A stretch of 64,000 nucleotides of DNA from Oscillospiraceae bacterium (GTDB lineage Bacteria; Bacillota; Clostridia; Oscillospirales; Oscillospiraceae): positions 1-64,000 of the forward strand of contig JAFTYM010000004.1 in assembly GCA_017461585.1 (NCBI GenBank). Direction: 5' to 3'. The notes under the pieces are model-generated. The model saw only the letters and a list, made by a program, of their open reading frames with translations, was not told the DNA's origin and did no database searches. Shown here piece after piece: positions 49,167-58,799 of the stretch (its first letter is position 1; each line of letters begins with the position of its first letter). The position numbers were made by a program, and so were the translations under genes.

Positions 49167-51785
49167 ATGAGAGAACTTCCCAAAATCTACGATCCTAAAT
49201 CCGTAGAACAGAAAATCTATCAGATGTGGCTTGACGGCGGCTGGTTCAAGGCTGAGCGCGACCCCGAGAAAAAGCCCTTCACAATAGTTATCCCGCCCCC
49301 CAACGTCACAGGTCAGCTTCACCTTGGCCATGCATTTGACGACACAATTCAGGACACCCTTATCCGCTATAAGCGCATGAAGGGCTTTGCAACTCTGTGG
49401 CTGCCCGGCACAGACCATGCAGGCATTGCAACACAGATAAAGGTTGAAGAGCAGCTTCGCAAGGAGGGTCTTACCCGTTTTGACCTGGGTCGTGAAAAAT
49501 TCCTCGACCGCGTTTGGGAGTGGAAGGAGCAGTACGGCAGCCGCATTTTAGAGCAATTGCAGACAATGGGCGCATCCTGCGACTGGAGCCGTCTCCGCTT
49601 TACAATGGACGAGCAGTGCGCTAAGGCTGTCCGTGAAGTTTTTGTAAGCCTTTACGAAAAGGGTCTTATCTACAAGGGCAACCGCATTATCAACTGGTGC
49701 CCCAACTGTACAACAGCTCTGTCCGACGCTGAGGTTGAGTACGCAGAAAAGCCTGGTCATCTGTGGCATCTGCGCTATCCCGTAAAGGACAGCGACGAGT
49801 GGGTTATCGTTGCAACATCCCGTCCTGAGACAATGCTGGGCGACACAGGCGTTTGCGTTAACCCCAATGACGAGCGCTACACACACCTTATCGGCAAGAC
49901 CTGCATCCTGCCCCTCGTAGGCCGTGAGATTCCCATCATCGCAGACGAATATGTTGACACAGAGTTCGGCACAGGCTGCGTAAAGATGACTCCCTGCCAC
50001 GACCCCAACGACTTTGAGGTTGGTCAGCGCCACGGACTTGAGCAGATCCTTATTCTGGACAACGACGCCAAGATCATTAACGGCGGCAAGTACAACGGTC
50101 TCGACCGCTATGAGGCAAGAAAGCAGATCGTAGCAGATCTCGACGAGGCAGGCTACCTTGTAAAAATCGAAGAGCACGGTCACAATGTCGGCACATGCTA
50201 CCGCTGCGGAACTGACGTTGAGCCTATCACCTCTGCACAGTGGTTCGTTAAGATGGAGCCTCTGGCAAAGGAAGCTATCCGCGTTGTTGAAGAGGGCGAA
50301 GTCAAGTTCGTTCCCGACCGTTTTTCCAAAACATACCTTACCTGGATGTACAACGTACGCGACTGGTGTATCTCCCGTCAGCTCTGGTGGGGTCATCAGA
50401 TCCCCGCATGGTACTGTGCAGACTGCGGTCATACAACAGTTTCCCGCGATGATGCAGCAGAGTGTGAACATTGCCACTCCAAAAACATCGAGCGCGATCC
50501 CGACGTTCTGGACACATGGTTCTCCTCCGCTCTGTGGCCCTTCTCCACACTTGGCTGGCCCGAGGACACAGAAGATCTCAAGTACTTCTACCCCACAGAT
50601 GTTCTCGTAACAGGTTACGACATCATCTTCTTCTGGGTTGCAAGAATGATCTTCTCCGGCTGCGAGCACATGAAGAAGCCTCCCTTCCACACCGTTCTTA
50701 TCCACGGTCTGGTAAGAGACTCTCAGGGACGCAAAATGTCCAAATCTCTCGGCAACGGCATCGACCCCATTGAGATGATCGACCAGTTCGGCGCTGACGC
50801 TCTGCGCTTTAACCTCATCACAGGCAACTCCCCCGGAAACGATATGCGTTTCTACGTGGAGAGATGCGAAGCTATGCGTAACTTCTGCAACAAGCTTTGG
50901 AACGCAACACGCTTCGTAATGATGAACCTTACGATCGATAAAAACGAGCTGCCCGAAAAGCTTGAGCTTGAGGATAAGTGGATCCTCTCCAAGCTGAACG
51001 CGCTCGCCAAAGAGGTTGACACAAACTTTGACCGCTACGAGCTTGGCGTTGCAGCTACAAAGATCTACGACTTCATCTGGGACAGCTACTGCGACTGGTA
51101 TATTGAGCTGACAAAACCCCGCTTAAACGGTGAGGACGAGGCAGCAAAGATCTCCGCTCAGCAGGTTCTCCTCTATGTTCTCACAGAGATCTTAAAGCTC
51201 CTCCACCCCTTCATGCCCTACATCACAGAGGAAATTTTCCGGGCTCTGCCCCACGACGGCGATGCTCTCATGATTCAGACTTACCCTGAGTTTACAGATG
51301 CTCTTAACTTCCCCGAGGAAGAGGCTCAGTTTGAGATCATCATGAACGCGATCCGCGCAGTAAGAAGCCGCAGAGCTGAGATGAATGTTCCCCCCTCTAA
51401 AAAGCCCCGTCTTATCATCGTCTCCCCCAAGGCAGACGTTTTCGAAAAGGGCACAGTTTACCTCTCCAAGCTGGCTTACGCAGGTCAGGTTGAGATCGTA
51501 ACAGAAGTTCCCGCTGACACAGAGGGCATGGTTAACGTAGTTACAGACGAGGCACGTATGTTCATGCCGCTTTCTGAGCTTGTTGACCTTGACAAGGAGC
51601 GCGAGAGAATCAACCGCGAGATCGGCAAGGCAGAAGCTGACCTTGCTAAAATCGAGGCTAAGCTGAACAATGAGAAGTTTGTCTCCAAGGCTCCTGAAAA
51701 TGTTGTCGCACAGGAACGCGAAAAGGCAGCAAAGGCAAGAACTCTCATAGAAAACCTCAAAAACAGTTTAGAAGCTCTTGGTTAA
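49167..51785 (+). CDS. valS: Valine-tRNA ligase
   Basis: 872 aa. [14 protein letters not shown] (HIGH class) and KMSKSLGN (KMSKS) frame the class I core; the CP1 editing domain has [13 protein letters not shown]; a C-terminal coiled coil ([21 protein letters not shown]) matches ValRS. GAAAGGAG is 7 nt before the ATG at 49167; an in-frame upstream extension from 48957 runs through the repeat element and is rejected. Confidence 0.96.
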   Translation: MRELPKIYDPKSVEQKIYQMWLDGGWFKAERDPEKKPFTIVIPPPNVTGQLHLGHAFDDTIQDTLIRYKRMKGFATLWLPGTDHAGIATQIKVEEQLRKEGLTRFDLGREKFLDRVWEWKEQYGSRILEQLQTMGASCDWSRLRFTMDEQCAKAVREVFVSLYEKGLIYKGNRIINWCPNCTTALSDAEVEYAEKPGHLWHLRYPVKDSDEWVIVATSRPETMLGDTGVCVNPNDERYTHLIGKTCILPLVGREIPIIADEYVDTEFGTGCVKMTPCHDPNDFEVGQRHGLEQILILDNDAKIINGGKYNGLDRYEARKQIVADLDEAGYLVKIEEHGHNVGTCYRCGTDVEPITSAQWFVKMEPLAKEAIRVVEEGEVKFVPDRFSKTYLTWMYNVRDWCISRQLWWGHQIPAWYCADCGHTTVSRDDAAECEHCHSKNIERDPDVLDTWFSSALWPFSTLGWPEDTEDLKYFYPTDVLVTGYDIIFFWVARMIFSGCEHMKKPPFHTVLIHGLVRDSQGRKMSKSLGNGIDPIEMIDQFGADALRFNLITGNSPGNDMRFYVERCEAMRNFCNKLWNATRFVMMNLTIDKNELPEKLELEDKWILSKLNALAKEVDTNFDRYELGVAATKIYDFIWDSYCDWYIELTKPRLNGEDEAAKISAQQVLLYVLTEILKLLHPFMPYITEEIFRALPHDGDALMIQTYPEFTDALNFPEEEAQFEIIMNAIRAVRSRRAEMNVPPSKKPRLIIVSPKADVFEKGTVYLSKLAYAGQVEIVTEVPADTEGMVNVVTDEARMFMPLSELVDLDKERERINREIGKAEADLAKIEAKLNNEKFVSKAPENVVAQEREKAAKARTLIENLKNSLEALG

Positions 51786-51825
51786 TCGACCTTTTGCGAC
51801 AAAATACGCAGATAAATGAGTTTAT

Positions 51826-51862
51826 AATACCGCTGTATCGACTTGATACAGCGGTATTTTTT
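51826..51862 (+). terminator. Terminator after valS
   Basis: AATACCGCTGTATC/GATACAGCGGTATT with a 5-nt loop and a T run. Confidence 0.9.
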
Positions 51863-51883
51863 ACACTCAAATGAGGTGATTAT

Positions 51884-52204
51884 TTGAAAGTAAGCGCAAA
51901 TTTTGACAATAAAACCCTATATCTCTACCCCATAGGCGAGCTTGACCACCACGGAGCAAAGAAAGCCATGGTCACCATTGAAAGCCGCATAGACCTCTCT
52001 CTCCCCAGAGAGTGTATTCTCGATATGCGCCATGTAACATTCATGGACTCATCGGGCATCGCCGTGATTTTAAAGACTATGCGCTTAGTTAACGAGGCAG
52101 GCGGCAGACTTACTGTGGAAAATGTGCCTGCACAGGCTATGCGCGTTATAGACGCCGCGGGCATCGACAGAATAGTGCAGATTTCCGCACTGACAAAGGA
52201 GTGA
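51884..52204 (+). CDS. spoIIAA: Anti-sigma-F factor antagonist SpoIIAA
   Basis: 106 aa STAS-domain protein. The serine phosphorylated by SpoIIAB is in FMDSSGIAVIL (about residue 56). Unphosphorylated SpoIIAA frees sigma-F in the forespore. The start is TTG, with GAGGTGA 5 nt upstream and no in-frame ATG nearby. First gene of the classical spoIIA operon. Confidence 0.94.
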   Translation: MKVSANFDNKTLYLYPIGELDHHGAKKAMVTIESRIDLSLPRECILDMRHVTFMDSSGIAVILKTMRLVNEAGGRLTVENVPAQAMRVIDAAGIDRIVQISALTKE

Positions 52205-52210
52205 TACATA

Positions 52211-52651
52211 ATGAAAGAGATAAACGCCGTAACCCTGAAATTTTTGAGCAGGTCCGCAAATGAAGGATTTGCCAGAGCCTCCGCAGCTGCCTTTGCCGCC
52301 CAGCTCGACCCCACTTTAGACGAGCTTGGCGATATTAAAACCGCAGTATCCGAGGCTGTCACAAACTGCATCGTCCACGCATATCCCGACTCAATCGGTG
52401 TCATAACCATGAAAATGCGCATTTTTGAGGACAACAGCCTTGAGATAACCGTTAAAGACTCAGGCGTCGGCATACCCGACATTGAACAAGCGCTGACGCC
52501 CCTTTTCACAACAGGCGGCGACGACAGATCGGGCATGGGCTTTACCATCATGGACAGCTTTATGGACAAGCTCAAGGTCAAATCCGTACAAGGCCGCGGT
52601 ACATCGGTCACAATGCGGCGCAGAATTTCCGTCAGAGCAGGCAGAAAATGA
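52211..52651 (+). CDS. spoIIAB: Anti-sigma-F factor/serine kinase SpoIIAB
   Basis: 146 aa GHKL-fold kinase: AVSEAVTNCIVHAYP (N box), VKDSGVGIPD (G1) and DRSGMGFTIMDSFMD (G2). It binds and inhibits sigma-F and phosphorylates SpoIIAA. Six bp after spoIIAA, with a 4-nt overlap into sigF. Confidence 0.95.
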   Translation: MKEINAVTLKFLSRSANEGFARASAAAFAAQLDPTLDELGDIKTAVSEAVTNCIVHAYPDSIGVITMKMRIFEDNSLEITVKDSGVGIPDIEQALTPLFTTGGDDRSGMGFTIMDSFMDKLKVKSVQGRGTSVTMRRRISVRAGRK

Positions 52652-53358
52652 CGGAATATGTAACGCAGGAGCTTCTGCTGAGTGCCAAAAACGGAGACAA
52701 AGACGCCTGCACCCAGCTCATTGAGAGCAACAACGGACTTATATGGAGCATCGCAAGGCGCTTTTTCGGCAGGGGCGTTGACCCCGATGACCTGTATCAG
52801 CTTGGCTGCATGGGTTTTCTCAAGGCGGTTTACGGCTTTGACCCTGAGTTCGGCACCCAGTTTTCCACCTACGCCGTACCGAAAATCACAGGCGAGATAC
52901 GCCGGTTTTTGCGTGATGACGGCAGCATAAAAGTAAGCCGCACTTTGAAAGAGCGGTCTTACGCCATAAAAAATGCCCGCTCTGCCTTGGAGCAGCGCCT
53001 CGGGCGAGAGCCTACCCTTTCCGAGCTTTCCGAGGAAACAGGCTTCACAGCCGAGGATATCGCAACGGCTGAAACAGCCTCGGCTGCACCCGAATCTCTG
53101 CAGAAAGAGACGGGCGAAGACGGCTTTACCCTGGAGCATGTTCTGTCCGACTCCATGCTGGAGGACAAGCTTGTGGAGTACGTCTCTCTGCGCGAGGCAA
53201 TAAATTCCCTTCCCGAAAAGGAGCGGTCAGTCATCATTCTGCGGTTTTACCGAGGACTTACACAGGACAAGTCTGCGAAAATTCTGGGCATATCGCAGGT
53301 GCAGGTATCGCGCCTTGAAAGGCGTGCGCTTACAAGCCTGCGGGCACTTCTTGAATAG
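52648..53358 (+). CDS. sigF: RNA polymerase sigma-F factor
   Basis: 236 aa sigma-70 family factor. Region 2 has DPDDLYQLGCMGFLKAVYGFD and FSTYAVPKITGEIRRFLRD; region 3 RLGREPTLSELSEETGF; region 4 LPEKERSVIILRFYRGLTQ...SQVQVSRLERRAL. The operon order spoIIAA-spoIIAB-sigF identifies it as the forespore sigma factor. It starts within the spoIIAB stop. Confidence 0.96.
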   Translation: MTEYVTQELLLSAKNGDKDACTQLIESNNGLIWSIARRFFGRGVDPDDLYQLGCMGFLKAVYGFDPEFGTQFSTYAVPKITGEIRRFLRDDGSIKVSRTLKERSYAIKNARSALEQRLGREPTLSELSEETGFTAEDIATAETASAAPESLQKETGEDGFTLEHVLSDSMLEDKLVEYVSLREAINSLPEKERSVIILRFYRGLTQDKSAKILGISQVQVSRLERRALTSLRALLE

Positions 53359-53409
53359 ACGGGGCAATTGTGCTATTATCATGGCATATTATCACAGGAG
53401 GTTTACAAA

Positions 53410-54327
53410 ATGCAGCTTCTGTATTTTCTTGAGAGCATACGCAACCCCGTTCTGGACGCCATTGTCTCCCTCATAACCCATCTGGGCGGCGAGACCGTAT
53501 TCATTGTAATAGCACTTATATTCTACTGGTGCATCGACAAAAAGCGGGGCTATTATATCCTGTCCGTCTGCTTTATCGGCACACTGGTAAACCAGTTTTT
53601 AAAGCTCATGTTCCGTATCCCCCGTCCGTGGGTAAAAGACCCCGATTTCACCATCGTCGAGGCGGCAAGAGAAGAGGCAACAGGCTACTCCTTCCCCAGC
53701 GGTCACACCCAGAACGTCACGGGATATTTAGGCGGCATTGCACGCACCTCAAAGCGCAGACTTGTGCAGATTATTTCCATAGTCCTCATCGTCCTCACCG
53801 CTTTTTCAAGAATGTATCTCGGAGTACACACTCCCCTTGACGTTGGTGTCTCCCTTGTTATCGGCGCTGTTTTGGTATTCGCCCTGCACCCGATCTACAA
53901 AAAAGCCGATGATCCCAAGTTTTTATACGGACTGATGGCAGGTATGCTTGTCATCTCTGTGATTTACACCGCATTTGTGGAAAACCACGCATGGCCTTCT
54001 GATATCGATCCCGACAATCTGGCATCGGGCATCAAAAACGGCTGGACACTTACAGGCTGCTCCGCCGCCATGGTCATAGCCTGCATTATTGACACAAAGA
54101 AGATAAATTTTGAGACAAAAGCACCTTTCTTGGGTCAGGTCATCAAAATTGCCGTCGGACTCGGCATTGCACTTCTGCTCAAATCCGTTTTGAAAGCTCC
54201 GCTGGACGCACTTTTTAACGGCGCAGGCATTGCAAGAGCCTTGAGATACTTCATCATGGTAATGTTCGCCGCCGTAGTGTGGCCCCTTGCATTTCCGTTT
54301 ATTACGAAAATTACAACAAAGAAATAA
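53410..54327 (+). CDS. PAP2-family membrane phosphatase
   Basis: 305 aa, about seven to nine membrane segments. The three PAP2 motifs are KLMFRIPRPW (KX6RP), YSFPSGHTQ (PSGH) and SRMYLGVHTPLDVG (SRX5HX3D). Such enzymes dephosphorylate undecaprenyl pyrophosphate or phosphatidate. AGGAGG precedes the ATG at 53410. It follows sigF by 51 bp; co-regulation is possible but not shown. Confidence 0.9.
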   Translation: MQLLYFLESIRNPVLDAIVSLITHLGGETVFIVIALIFYWCIDKKRGYYILSVCFIGTLVNQFLKLMFRIPRPWVKDPDFTIVEAAREEATGYSFPSGHTQNVTGYLGGIARTSKRRLVQIISIVLIVLTAFSRMYLGVHTPLDVGVSLVIGAVLVFALHPIYKKADDPKFLYGLMAGMLVISVIYTAFVENHAWPSDIDPDNLASGIKNGWTLTGCSAAMVIACIIDTKKINFETKAPFLGQVIKIAVGLGIALLLKSVLKAPLDALFNGAGIARALRYFIMVMFAAVVWPLAFPFITKITTKK

Positions 54328-54331
54328 GTAA

Positions 54332-54358
54332 AACACCCCGAGTATCGGGGTGTTTTTG
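54332..54358 (+). terminator. Terminator after PAP2 gene
   Basis: AACACCCCGA/TCGGGGTGTT with a 3-nt loop followed by TTTG and T-rich sequence. Confidence 0.9.
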
Positions 54359-54372
54359 TTTTTGCGGTGTAT

Positions 54373-54777
54373 TCGTAGGGGACGACGCCCTCGGCGCCAC
54401 GTGTGTAAAAATATCGTATGAGGTTTATGGTATTTCGTAGGGGAGGGTCTCTGTGCCCTCCCGTTGTGAAAGCCCGCACAATGTTGTTGAAGTTTCGTAG
54501 GGGACGGGTTACCCGTCCCGTTTTACCACGGTACAAACAATCACCTTGTCATGTCTCCGACGGCATACTTTTCTTTATTTGAAAGAAAAGTATGCAAAAG
54601 AACCAAACCAAAGGGTAAACCCTTTGGAAACCCTGCGGCTCAGACACGGCGCGGTGGGGTGTTCCCACCGCTCAACTCGCCGCATTCCTAACGTTTGTTA
54701 TACAGTCGGTGACAGCGATGTTGTTATTTGCACAATTTTACGTAGCTGCTCGTAGGGGACGGCGCCTCGACGTCCCG
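54373..54777 (+). repeat. Cluster of four TCGTAGGGG hairpin repeats
   Basis: Copies at 54373-54398, 54435-54464, 54495-54522 and 54750-54777 each start TCGTAGGGG and run into a GC-rich hairpin. Arms differ between copies (GGGAGGG/CCCTCCC in the second, GGGACGGGT/ACCCGTCCC in the third), yet remain paired. The 465-bp gap 54328-54791 holds these, another hairpin family at 54548, small hairpins CCAAAGGG/CCCTTTGG and GGTGGG/CCCACC, and no convincing gene. Confidence 0.65.
54548..54603 (+). repeat. Second hairpin repeat family, full copy
   Basis: Begins GTCATGTCTCCGACGGC, then the stem GCATACTTTTCTTT/AAAGAAAAGTATGC with a 5-nt loop, then AAAAGAAC. Relatives lie at 27690-27748 (inverted) and 27356-27392 (half). 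Confidence 0.6.
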
Positions 54778-54791
54778 CAAACGTGCGAGCA

Positions 54792-54926
54792 TTAAGGTTG
54801 TTTTCCCTCTTCATCTTCGGATGATATATACATTTCTTCACATTCCTGCTGTGCTTTGATAAGTATTCTTATAGCATCTTCAGTAGCATTTAAAAGCTTA
54901 AAGTACATTTCTTTATAGTCTGCCAT
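54792..54926 (-). CDS. Very small acidic protein
   Basis: 44 aa: starts MADYKEMYFKLLNATEDAI and ends in an acidic tail (SSEDEEGKQP). It is predicted helical. AAAGGTGAT lies before the ATG at 54926. Proteins of this look are common in clostridial accessory regions and mobile elements with no known function (from memory). It is divergent from the RHH gene at 55036, 109 bp apart. Confidence 0.55.
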   Translation of the reverse strand: MADYKEMYFKLLNATEDAIRILIKAQQECEEMYISSEDEEGKQP

Positions 54927-55035
54927 AATATCACCTTTTAGATATATTTTGAACGCATTTTACATCCTTTTGCAACATTGTAACTTATTTTGCATCTAAT
55001 GTAAACACATAATACATCTGTTTAGAGGTGATTTT

Positions 55036-55200
55036 ATGGCTAACAAAAGTCTTTCAATAAGAATTGATGAAGAGATGCTTAATAAGCTTCATGTAGTTGC
55101 AGACTATGAGGGACGTTCTGCTAATAGTCAGATTCTTATTCTCATACGCGATTGCATAAAAGATTACGAAAAAGAGCACGGAGAGATTAAACTCGGATAA
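55036..55200 (+). CDS. Small ribbon-helix-helix DNA-binding protein
   Basis: 54 aa: NKSLSIRIDEEMLNKLHVV is an Arc/MetJ-type beta strand and first helix, and GRSANSQILILIRDCI is the second helix. GAGGTGA is 5 nt before the ATG. A loose dyad TTTACAT (54958-54964)/ATGTAAA (54999-55005) in the divergent gap could be its operator. Likely autoregulated and paired with the small acidic gene; a toxin-antitoxin-like pair is possible but unproven. Confidence 0.7.
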   Translation: MANKSLSIRIDEEMLNKLHVVADYEGRSANSQILILIRDCIKDYEKEHGEIKLG

Positions 55201-55201
55201 C

Positions 55202-55236
55202 TCGTAGGGGCGGATTCCATATCCGCCCTTTTTTAT
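55202..55236 (+). terminator. GTAGGGG repeat acting as terminator
   Basis: CTCGTAGGGGCGGAT-TCCAT-ATCCGCCC followed by TTTTTT. It is the same repeat family as 54373-54777, here with a T run directly after the RHH stop. Two further hairpins, CATTTGC/GCAAATG and CCTCTCCC/GGGAGAGG, follow to 55290. Confidence 0.7.
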
Positions 55237-55325
55237 ACCCTCTTTATCATTTGCTTCGCAAATGCCACCTCTCCCGCAGGGAGAGGCAAGGCGGGTAAAA
55301 CGGATTTATCCACCCGTCGCCCATA

Positions 55326-55354
55326 TTGCAAAAACTGACGCAAAGTTGTATAAT
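55326..55354 (+). promoter_or_regulatory. Promoter of pcrA
   Basis: TTGCAA (55326-55331), a 17-bp spacer, TATAAT (55349-55354), 36 bp before the start codon. Confidence 0.7.
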
Positions 55355-55389
55355 ATTTAGATAACTTTTCAGATAGGAGACACACAAAA

Positions 55390-57873
55390 ATGGCAGCGCC
55401 GTTTAAAGATAAATTTGTAAAACTGCGTAAGCAGATAATTTCCCGCAGCTTCGGAAAGCTCAATGATATGCAGCGTCAGGCTGTACTCACAACAGAAGGT
55501 CCTCTGCTGCTTTTAGCCGGTGCAGGCAGCGGTAAGACTACAGTTCTCATAAGCCGCATTGCAAACCTTATCCGCTACGGCAGAGCATCGGACTCAGCTG
55601 ATATTCCCGAGGGAATAACCGAAGAGGACGCGGATTTTCTTGAAAATTATATAAACTTCCCCACAGAGGCAGACCGCGAAAAGGCTCACTGTCTCTGTGC
55701 CCTCGACCCCTGCGAGCCATGGCGCATCATCGCCATTACCTTTACAAACAAGGCTGCAGATGAGCTTAAGGACAGACTTGAGCGCATGCTGGGTCCCGGC
55801 GCGCGTGATGTCTGGGCGATGACCTTCCACTCTGCCTGTGTAAGAATTCTGCGCCGTGACATTGAAAAGCTGGGCTACGACTCAGGCTTTACCATCTATG
55901 ACACCACGGATTCGGGCGCGCTTATAAAGCGCATTATCAAGGAATTTAACCTTGACGAAAAGGTCTATCAGTACCGCAGCATTCTCTCTGCAATCAGCAA
56001 GGCGAAGGACTCCATGACAGATCCCGAAAAATACTATGCAGCTGCCGAAAAAATCGGCGACCTGCGAAAAAAGAACATCGGCAGGATCTATATGGAATAC
56101 GCAAACAGAATGAAGAGTGCTAACGCCGTTGACTTTGACGACATCATTCTCCTCACCGTAAAGCTCCTTTTGGAGCATAAGGATGTGCGCGAATACTACC
56201 AGCGCAAGTTCCGCTATGTTCTCATCGACGAGTACCAGGACACAAACAACCTGCAGTACCTCTTCGCCTCCACGCTGGCCGGGGGACACGGCAATATATG
56301 CGTCGTCGGTGACGATGACCAGAGTATTTACAAGTTCCGCGGCGCAACTATTGAGAACATTTTAAGCTTTGAAAACCAGTATAAAAATGCCCGTCTCATA
56401 AGACTCGAGCAGAATTACCGCTCCACGGGGCACATTCTGGCAGCGGCAAACTCTGTTATCAAAAACAACACGGGACGTAAGGGCAAAAACCTCTGGACAG
56501 ACAAGGATCTGGGCGAAAAGCCCACCCTTTACATAGCAAACGACGAGCGTGACGAGGCTCAGTTCGTTGCAGGCAAAATCATCGCAGGTGTTGCAGGCGG
56601 CTCTAATTTCCGTGACCATGCCGTACTCTACCGTATGAACGCCCAGTCCAACCAGATAGAATTTGCCTTCAAGAGAAACAGCATCCCCTACCGCGTTATC
56701 GGCGGCACAAAGTTCTTTGACCGCGCTGAAATCAAGGATATGCTGGCTTATCTCTGCGTTATCGCAAACCCTGCTGACGAGATGCGCCTTATGCGCATTG
56801 TAAATCAGCCTCCCCGCGGTATCGGTCAAACAACGCTGGACAATGTTCAGGAGCTTTCCAAAATCTCGGGACGCAGCGTTTACGAGATAATGGCAAGTGC
56901 AGACAGCTTTGAGGCGCTCACCCGCTCACAGGCAAAGCTGCGCCAGTTCGTAGCTCTGGTGGACGAGCTGCGCGAAAAGGAAAAGACCATGTCTCTTCCC
57001 GAGCTTTACGATGAGATCATCCGCGCAACAGGCTACATCACCATGCTTGAAGCCAAGCAGAACGACGAAAACCTTACCCGCATCGAAAACGTAAATGAAC
57101 TTAAAACCAACATCATCACATACATGAAGGAAAATCCCGAGGGCAATCTTGCAGGATTTCTGGACGAGATTTCCCTTTACACAGACCTTGACAATCTGGA
57201 CCGCACGGCAGACTGCGTCTCCGTTATGACAATGCACAGCGCAAAGGGTCTGGAATTTCCCACAGTATTCATCATCGGCGCTGAGGAGGGCGTTTTCCCA
57301 GGAACACGCGCCATCGGCGAGACTGAGGAGATGGAGGAAGAGCGCCGCCTTTGCTACGTCGCCATGACAAGAGCAAGGGAAAAGCTGTATTTCATCTGCG
57401 CAAGACGCCGTATGCTCTTCGGTAAGACCGTCGCAGGTCAGATCTCCCGATTTGTGGAAGAGGTCGACGGCGACCATATCAACAGACCCCGCGGCGAAGG
57501 CTTTGCCTTCGGCGGTGAAAACGGCTATTGGGACGCAGCCCCCGACCGCGGCTGGGGCGGAGGTTTCGGCGGCAGCCGTTATTCAGACACCTCAAGATCC
57601 TATGACCGCGAAACTCCCCGATATACGCCGAAAAAAGATTACAGCGCAAGAAAACCCGAAAAGAAGCCTATATCCATACCCAAGCCCGCAGAGCAGAAGG
57701 CAGCAATCCTCTTTGCGGTGGGCGACAAGGTAAAGCACAAGGCTTTCGGAACGGGAACAGTAACAAAGATACAACCTACAGGAAGCGACGCACTAATGGA
57801 AGTGGAATTTGAAACAGCAGGCACAAAGCGCCTTATGATGAAGTCCGCCTCCGCATTTATGACTAAGATATGA
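55390..57873 (+). CDS. pcrA: UvrD/PcrA-type 3'-5' DNA helicase
   Basis: 827 aa. Superfamily 1 motifs: Q motif LNDMQRQAV, Walker A LAGAGSGKTTVL, TFTNKAADEL, DEYQDTNNLQ, GDDDQSIYKFRGA, LEQNYRST, MTMHSAKGLEF and VAMTRARE. The C terminus has a PcrA-type Tudor-like segment (VGDKVKHKAFGTGTV). Between Walker A and motif Ia is an insert of about 40 mostly acidic residues (around 62-105) absent from Bacillus PcrA. Role: repair and removal of RecA or stalled polymerase. GGAG is 10 nt before the ATG. Confidence 0.93.
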   Translation: MAAPFKDKFVKLRKQIISRSFGKLNDMQRQAVLTTEGPLLLLAGAGSGKTTVLISRIANLIRYGRASDSADIPEGITEEDADFLENYINFPTEADREKAHCLCALDPCEPWRIIAITFTNKAADELKDRLERMLGPGARDVWAMTFHSACVRILRRDIEKLGYDSGFTIYDTTDSGALIKRIIKEFNLDEKVYQYRSILSAISKAKDSMTDPEKYYAAAEKIGDLRKKNIGRIYMEYANRMKSANAVDFDDIILLTVKLLLEHKDVREYYQRKFRYVLIDEYQDTNNLQYLFASTLAGGHGNICVVGDDDQSIYKFRGATIENILSFENQYKNARLIRLEQNYRSTGHILAAANSVIKNNTGRKGKNLWTDKDLGEKPTLYIANDERDEAQFVAGKIIAGVAGGSNFRDHAVLYRMNAQSNQIEFAFKRNSIPYRVIGGTKFFDRAEIKDMLAYLCVIANPADEMRLMRIVNQPPRGIGQTTLDNVQELSKISGRSVYEIMASADSFEALTRSQAKLRQFVALVDELREKEKTMSLPELYDEIIRATGYITMLEAKQNDENLTRIENVNELKTNIITYMKENPEGNLAGFLDEISLYTDLDNLDRTADCVSVMTMHSAKGLEFPTVFIIGAEEGVFPGTRAIGETEEMEEERRLCYVAMTRAREKLYFICARRRMLFGKTVAGQISRFVEEVDGDHINRPRGEGFAFGGENGYWDAAPDRGWGGGFGGSRYSDTSRSYDRETPRYTPKKDYSARKPEKKPISIPKPAEQKAAILFAVGDKVKHKAFGTGTVTKIQPTGSDALMEVEFETAGTKRLMMKSASAFMTKI

Positions 57874-58769
57874 CAGAGAAGAAAAATCCTACTTTGGGCA
57901 GGCTTGCCCTGCTTGCAACAACTCTTATATGGGGCACATCCTTTGTTGTGCAGAAGAACACGCTGGACGATATCAGCACTCTTCACCTTCTTGCATTCCG
58001 CTTTTCAATTGCAACGGTGCTCATGTTCATCATCGCAGCAAAGGACATCAAAAAGTTAGACCGCAGCTATTTAAAAGGCGGCGTACTCATGGGTATTGCA
58101 CTTTCCTGTGCCTACATCGTACAGACATACGGACTTGTGTATACCACTCCCGGTAAAAACGCTTTTCTTACCGCAAGTTACTGCGTTATGACTCCGTTTT
58201 TATACTGGGCATACAAGAAAAAGCGCCCGGGAAAGCACAACCTTATAGCTGCTTTCCTTTGCCTTATCGGTGTTGGTCTTATCTCTGTTGACGGCAATCT
58301 CAACATCAACATCGGCGATATCCTGACTATTATCTGCGGCATATTTTACGCTCTGCACATAATAATCATCGACGAGCAAGCTGAGGGCAAGAGTTCCGCT
58401 TTGCTCACGGCTATCCAGTTTGCCGTTGCAGCGGTCATAACATGGACAGCCGCTCTCATCGTAGAGCCCGCGCCTGAGAATATTCCTTCAAGCGCAGTAT
58501 TCTCCATTTTATATCTGGGCATCGTCTGCACGGGAATATGCTTCCTGCTGCAGACCTTCGGTCAGAAAAACACACCTGCATCACAGGCAGCCATTCTTTT
58601 GACCCTTGAGTCCGTATTTGGAACCGTTATCTCCATCATTTTCTACAAAGAAGCGATGAGCTTCCGTCTTGTGTTGGGCTTTGCAGCCATGTTTGCGGCA
58701 GTTCTTATAAGCGAGACCAAGCTTTCATTTGTTAAAAACAACAAAATTAAATCGCGCTTTAAATTGTGA
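57870..58769 (+). CDS. EamA/DMT-family transporter
   Basis: 299 aa with ten predicted membrane helices in two EamA repeats: LALLATTLIWGTSFVVQK in the first, and a later LLTLESVFGTVISIIFY in the second, both typical. Members move metabolites such as amino acids or nucleotides. ATGA overlap with pcrA indicates co-translation, although the functions differ. Confidence 0.9.
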   Translation: MTEKKNPTLGRLALLATTLIWGTSFVVQKNTLDDISTLHLLAFRFSIATVLMFIIAAKDIKKLDRSYLKGGVLMGIALSCAYIVQTYGLVYTTPGKNAFLTASYCVMTPFLYWAYKKKRPGKHNLIAAFLCLIGVGLISVDGNLNINIGDILTIICGIFYALHIIIIDEQAEGKSSALLTAIQFAVAAVITWTAALIVEPAPENIPSSAVFSILYLGIVCTGICFLLQTFGQKNTPASQAAILLTLESVFGTVISIIFYKEAMSFRLVLGFAAMFAAVLISETKLSFVKNNKIKSRFKL

Positions 58770-58799
58770 TAGACAATCTTGTCGAATAGTGTCTATAAT
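58770..58799 (+). promoter_or_regulatory. Promoter with dyad, upstream of the methyltransferase fusion
   Basis: TAGACA (58770-58775), an 18-bp spacer, TATAAT (58794-58799). ATAGAC (58769-58774) and GTCTAT (58791-58796) form an inverted repeat covering both boxes, a candidate operator. A second TATAAT near 58850 may be another start. Confidence 0.5.

Noticed and set aside
49548-50705. Long open frame opposite valS
   Set aside because: Antisense shadow; valS carries complete catalytic motifs.
54373-54777. CRISPR array
   Set aside because: The repeats are short, irregularly spaced, themselves hairpins of differing sequence, and no cas gene is present.
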